From contig BSYO01000014.1 of the NCBI GenBank assembly GCA_033239525.1, positions 4,196,536 through 4,260,535 on the forward strand: a stretch of DNA of 64,000 nt. Direction: 5' to 3'. Each line of letters begins with the position of its first letter. Within the stretch, counting starts at the first letter, position 1. Shown in pieces: positions 60,901 through 64,000 of the stretch. This DNA comes from Nepenthes gracilis. Taxonomy: Eukaryota; Streptophyta; Magnoliopsida; Caryophyllales; Nepenthaceae. The notes under the pieces were generated by a model. It had not been told where the DNA came from and searched no databases. It worked only from the letters and a program-made list of their open reading frames with translations. The translations under genes and the position numbers were made by a program.

Positions 60901-61450
60901 TGTTGGAAGGTATACTAATTTTGAGGCATTGATTACGATTGGGAGCAGATGATTGATCAGAGTTGCGCAGCGGAATCGTGTGGATTCACAGTTATCAGTT
61001 ACAAGAATTGATTCGAGAATTCAAGCGTGAGATCAGATGTGTAGCCTGATTTGACGATCGAGAAGAGTGGTTAGATATTTCTGAAAGCGTCATGAAGAGA
61101 AGAATTTCAAGTTTCGAGGGCAAGTGCTGGATTGAGGTTGAGGTTCGATTGGACTTTTGAGGTTTTGCAATGAATTGGAGAAGTGGCCAGCAGATTGGCG
61201 TTGTTCCGAGTTTGGCAAATCGTGATGATGTGTTTTGTGTATGTATGTTGACAGAAATATGGGTCGATTATCGGCATGTGATAAAGTGTGAATTGTTGCT
61301 GGTTTCGAGAAGCTATTTTATGTTGGGATTTTGATTCCGATATTGGGATAGAAAGATCAGGTGCTGATGATCAGATTTTTGGAAGAATCTTTCGATCGAG
61401 GTTAAGTTCGGAAGAATTGTTCTTATTTGTTAAAGGATTGGTATGCGTAA
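57918..61450 (+). pseudogene. interior of element D, ruined gag-pol
   Basis: 3.5 kb with no long frame, but pol pieces survive. The block after the RT catalytic site appears near 59330-59470 in broken frames. The RT-RNase H connection reads KIEAVTGWEMPSFVAKVRDF, then RFVEDSLRIIASV (59560-59670). An RNase H block reads YDQGYSTYGLELALEVFALK (59900-59960); the family has 'YPTHDLELAAVVFALK' there. Gag, integrase and chromodomain are not recognisable. DNA around 59700-59900 is homologous to element F's interior. The ruin looks older than the insertion, because the two LTRs are still alike. Confidence 0.65.
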
Positions 61451-61485
61451 ATTTCAAGGACGAAATTTTTAAAAGGAGGGGAGAG
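61451..61485 (+). promoter_or_regulatory. 3' hairpin and polypurine tract of element D
   Basis: ATTTCAAGGACGAAAT (61451-61466), then AAAAGGAGGGGAGAG, directly before the LTR start TGTGATATTTCGG. Confidence 0.85.
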
Positions 61486-61670
61486 TGTGATATTTCGGAT
61501 CCCAATTGGATTATTTTAATATTAATTGTGATTTTTGGGTATTTCGGACGTGGTGAAAATAAATTAAAATATTATGAAATTTTCGGAAATGATCGGAGGT
61601 GCGGAGTGGGGCCCGGTGTGTGCCCGTAATGTTGTCCGAAGGCCGAGTTGAATTTAAAAATGAAGAAAAG

Positions 61671-61685
61671 ATATATATATAAAGT
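61671..61685 (+). promoter_or_regulatory. TATA box of D's 3' LTR
   Basis: ATATATATATAAAG followed by a purine-rich leader. It is absent from the 5' LTR because of the deletion. Confidence 0.55.
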
Positions 61686-62341
61686 AAAAGAAAAGGAAAA
61701 TGGGAAAAAAAAAAAAGGAAAAAGGAAACAGGGGAGAATGTCGGGGAGAGAGAAGAGGGAAAAAGGGGGAAATTAGGGTTTCAGGCGGCGGAGAAGGAAG
61801 AAGAGAGGAAGATCGGGCGGCGGCGCGCAGGACCGGCGGCCATGGTGGCGCGCGGACGGTCGACGGGTGTGAGCCGTCGTTGGCGGGCCGGTTTGGAGTG
61901 CGTCGGGTGGCGGTGTTCGGTGAGAAGCCATCGGCCGCTGTCGGTGGTTGTTGACGGCATTTGCAAAGCAGCCGATCGGGTGGTCGACGGCATTCTTGGT
62001 GGCCGTGGTGGAAACGACGGTGGGCTGTGGGAGAATCGGCGGTAGCGAAATCGTGGGTCAGGCGAGGAAGGCGACGGCGAAATCGTTCGAGGAGAGAGAG
62101 GACGGCGAAAAGTTGCAACAGGAGAGAAACGGCACGGCGTCGCGTCGACGTGGGCGGGTGAGGCGGAGGAGGCCGGCGACGGCCACGTGAGGAGGTGTGG
62201 TGGCGAACGGCGGCGGCGGAGGCCGGCGGCTGCCCAAGAGGTGCGCACGGAGGAGAGAGGAAGAGGACGCGGTGGCGAGAGAGAAATGCCGATTAGTGGC
62301 GGGACATCATTTCTTCGATCTGCAGAAAGTATGATGTTAAG

Positions 62342-63526
62342 GCAAGTATCCTCTAGCCCTATTCTTGGTCCTGATTTAATTTCCGATGCATTTTGACCAG
62401 CTGAGATTTTACTAACGTGCATGTATTTTTAAATACCCTCAATTTATCAATTGTATACATGCATGTATGTTTTATTGGTCATGCGGTGGTTTTGTACTTG
62501 TATTTATGATTTGGAGGGTTTTGGACACCGGACGATATATATGTATGTTTGGTATCCGTATATTGTGGAACCATGACCCGTGCCTTGCACTAACCATGCA
62601 TGCTGCCAGGTGGATCACTACGTGATCCGAGGCACCGGCTACTTCCGCCGTAAGGAAGATGAGGTATTGGCTACTTCCGCCGTAAGGAAGATGAGGTATT
62701 GGCTACTTAGCCGTAAGGAAGATGAGGATTGGCTACTTCCGCCATAAGGAAGATGAGGTATCGCCCACCGTATATTTAATTGAGAACCATCGTAAGGAAT
62801 TGACGGAAAATTAATGTATTCGGACGTCCTAATATATAATAAAAACTTGAGGTTGCACCCAAAGCCGCGGGTGGTAAAACATAGTGAGCAAGTTCCTTAT
62901 CTATGGGAGACAGAGTACATGGATGGCCTTGAGCTAATCGGGGCTAATTCGTGAGCCGATATATAGCCGTGGTTACCTGGACGAGGTAACCCTTCCTCAA
63001 GTTGGTATCATTGATCTTTGGTTCTCCGATTTCGTGCATGCTTTGTATTTCTGCACGTATTTGGGTGTAAGGTGATTTGAGAAACGTGGTTTGGCCCACA
63101 GATGGGCGATAGGAATGTCTCGTACGTGCTGACGTGATAAACCCGAACGTGTTTTGATTTATGTTTTAGTTCGGCGTTTTTTCTGATTTCGGCATTATGA
63201 GTTTTAGATCCGGACGACGGTATGTGTCTCCACGTGGATGTGGTGACGGTTGCGACGTATGTGACCTCGGATCATATGATATGATATCGCCTATGAGGTT
63301 TTACCGGATCGTGATTTATATGATTTTGTCCCGGGAGGGACGAGTTAATGCGATTTACGATTTACAGAGACATCTCCTCGATTTTCAGGGGATTTCACGG
63401 ACATGATGTTTTGTTTTACGTGATTGCTTTGCGATATCCTGTTCCGATTTATGTGTACTTGCTTTTGTACGATTCTTGATACTTGCCGAGCCTCTAGGCT
63501 CACGTTTTCATGTTTTATCCCTTCAG
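62342..63526 (+). other. putative GC-AG intron in D's 3' LTR
   Basis: TTAAG|GCAAGTATCC at the donor. AGGCTCACG, then TGTTTTATCCCTTCAG at the acceptor. Same plan as the 5' LTR. Confidence 0.5.
62636..62765 (+). repeat. 32-bp tandem repeat in D's 3' LTR
   Basis: About four units with GGCTACTTCCGCCGTAAGG and AAGATGAGGTATT. Confidence 0.9.
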
Positions 63527-63931
63527 ACTAGTGGCATGGATACGCTTGCAGGAGCTCGGACGTGATCGGGCTCGGATATTCCTTTTGGCGAGTGGAGATA
63601 TTACATTTGGTATATTTCTGATCTCGAGGATACGTTATGGTTATTGTGTATGGCCGGATGGTGCCTTGATCATTGTATGCAAAATATTGGAGTTATTGCA
63701 TTATGTGGATGAGTTGTTGTAAATTTGGATACCTCCCTTGCGATTATGGTCAGCAGGTCATGTATTATTTGTCCGGATTCATATCCGATGAGATCTTGTG
63801 CGGGTTTTATTTATATTGGGTCCTGCATATGTTTGATAGTCACATCCGGGATGGGTTATTGTTGTTGATGGAAATCTTATTATTGATTTTATTTTTTTGA
63901 CCTGCGTATATTGTGGTCTCGGGTCGTGACA

Positions 63932-63936
63932 GCTTC
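63932..63936. repeat. target site duplication of element D (right)
   Basis: GCTTC, identical to 55691-55695. Confidence 0.95.
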
Positions 63937-64000
63937 TGTTCCTCGCGCGTCACCATTGCTAATCGCTGTCATGAGTTAGGTCGAAGTCGCCGCTTTTACA
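63937..64000 (+). mobile_element. 3' LTR of element C, continued to window edge
   Basis: TGTTCCTCGCGCGTCACC onward is collinear with 49897-49960 in C's 5' LTR (CCACTGCTAATCGCT, CCGCTTTTACA). The rest lies outside the window. Confidence 0.9.

Larger units (their letters stand above)
61486..63931 (+). mobile_element. 3' LTR of gypsy element D (2.4 kb)
   Basis: Complete LTR, TGTGATATTTCGG...GGGTCGTGACA, followed by the GCTTC duplication. It keeps the TATA region and purine-rich leader deleted from the 5' copy. Differences from the 5' LTR are mostly small insertions and deletions in GC-rich spots rather than substitutions. Confidence 0.95.

Noticed and set aside
57918..61450. Interior of D as wholly non-coding filler
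   Set aside because: First impression changed: RT-connection and RNase H blocks near 59560-59960 show it descends from gag-pol.
61781..62422. 213-codon minus-strand frame and overlapping frames in D's 3' LTR
   Set aside because: CpG-rich leader; the matching 5' LTR region breaks them with indels, so they are not conserved.

Overview
This is nuclear DNA from a flowering plant with a large, repeat-rich genome. Four things support that: plant-type Ty3/gypsy elements with chromodomains, Tat-type gypsy with a second RNase H and antisense ORFs, Tnt1-like Ty1/copia, and one R2R3-MYB exon. Initiator-Met tRNA primer sites are present. No bacterial gene organisation is visible. The only probable host coding sequence is the last exon of an R2R3-MYB gene (40939-41644, minus). 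Almost everything else is LTR-retrotransposon sequence in several states of decay. I found no RNA gene and no CRISPR array.

Layout. 1-7.4 kb: plus-strand gypsy pieces, namely LTR B1 (1-1935), the chromodomain end of element A (1936-2179), A's 3' LTR (2224-5443) and LTR B2 (5444-7365). 7.4-26 kb: mostly minus-strand gypsy, namely element N (gag, primer site and LTR), copia fragments, solo LTR J (11898-14343, TSD CCAAC), old element M carrying solo LTR K (15553-17902, TSD ATATC), element F (about 18955-24775) and a last LTR fragment. 26.5-36.9 kb: Tat-type gypsy G with 5' LTR, broken gag-pol, a repeat-rich 3' part and antisense ORFs; its 3' LTR is absent. 37-40.9 kb: AT-rich relics and a MITE-like inverted repeat. 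40.9-41.6 kb: the MYB exon. 41.8-64 kb: a four-level nest. Decayed copia I is interrupted at 44448 by copia H, H at 49151 by gypsy C, and C's 3' LTR at 55695 by gypsy D (TSD GCTTC).

The most unusual signal is shared by the diverged gypsy LTRs A, B, C, D, F and J. Each has a purine- or CpG-rich leader ending in a splice-donor-like site, often the GC type (AG|GCAAGT). It is followed by 1.0-2.4 kb of AT-rich sequence loaded with microsatellites or minisatellites. Next come a GGCTCAC-like branch site, a pyrimidine tract and CAG, a few hundred bases before the LTR end. This looks like an intron carried inside the LTR. Several elements also keep a small hairpin (ATTTCGAGGACGAAAT type) just before the polypurine tract, even where pol is ruined. 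D has similar LTRs around an already ruined pol, and F has a homologous interior of the same length, so the family was probably mobilised in trans. All calls are from reading the sequence; no database search was possible.
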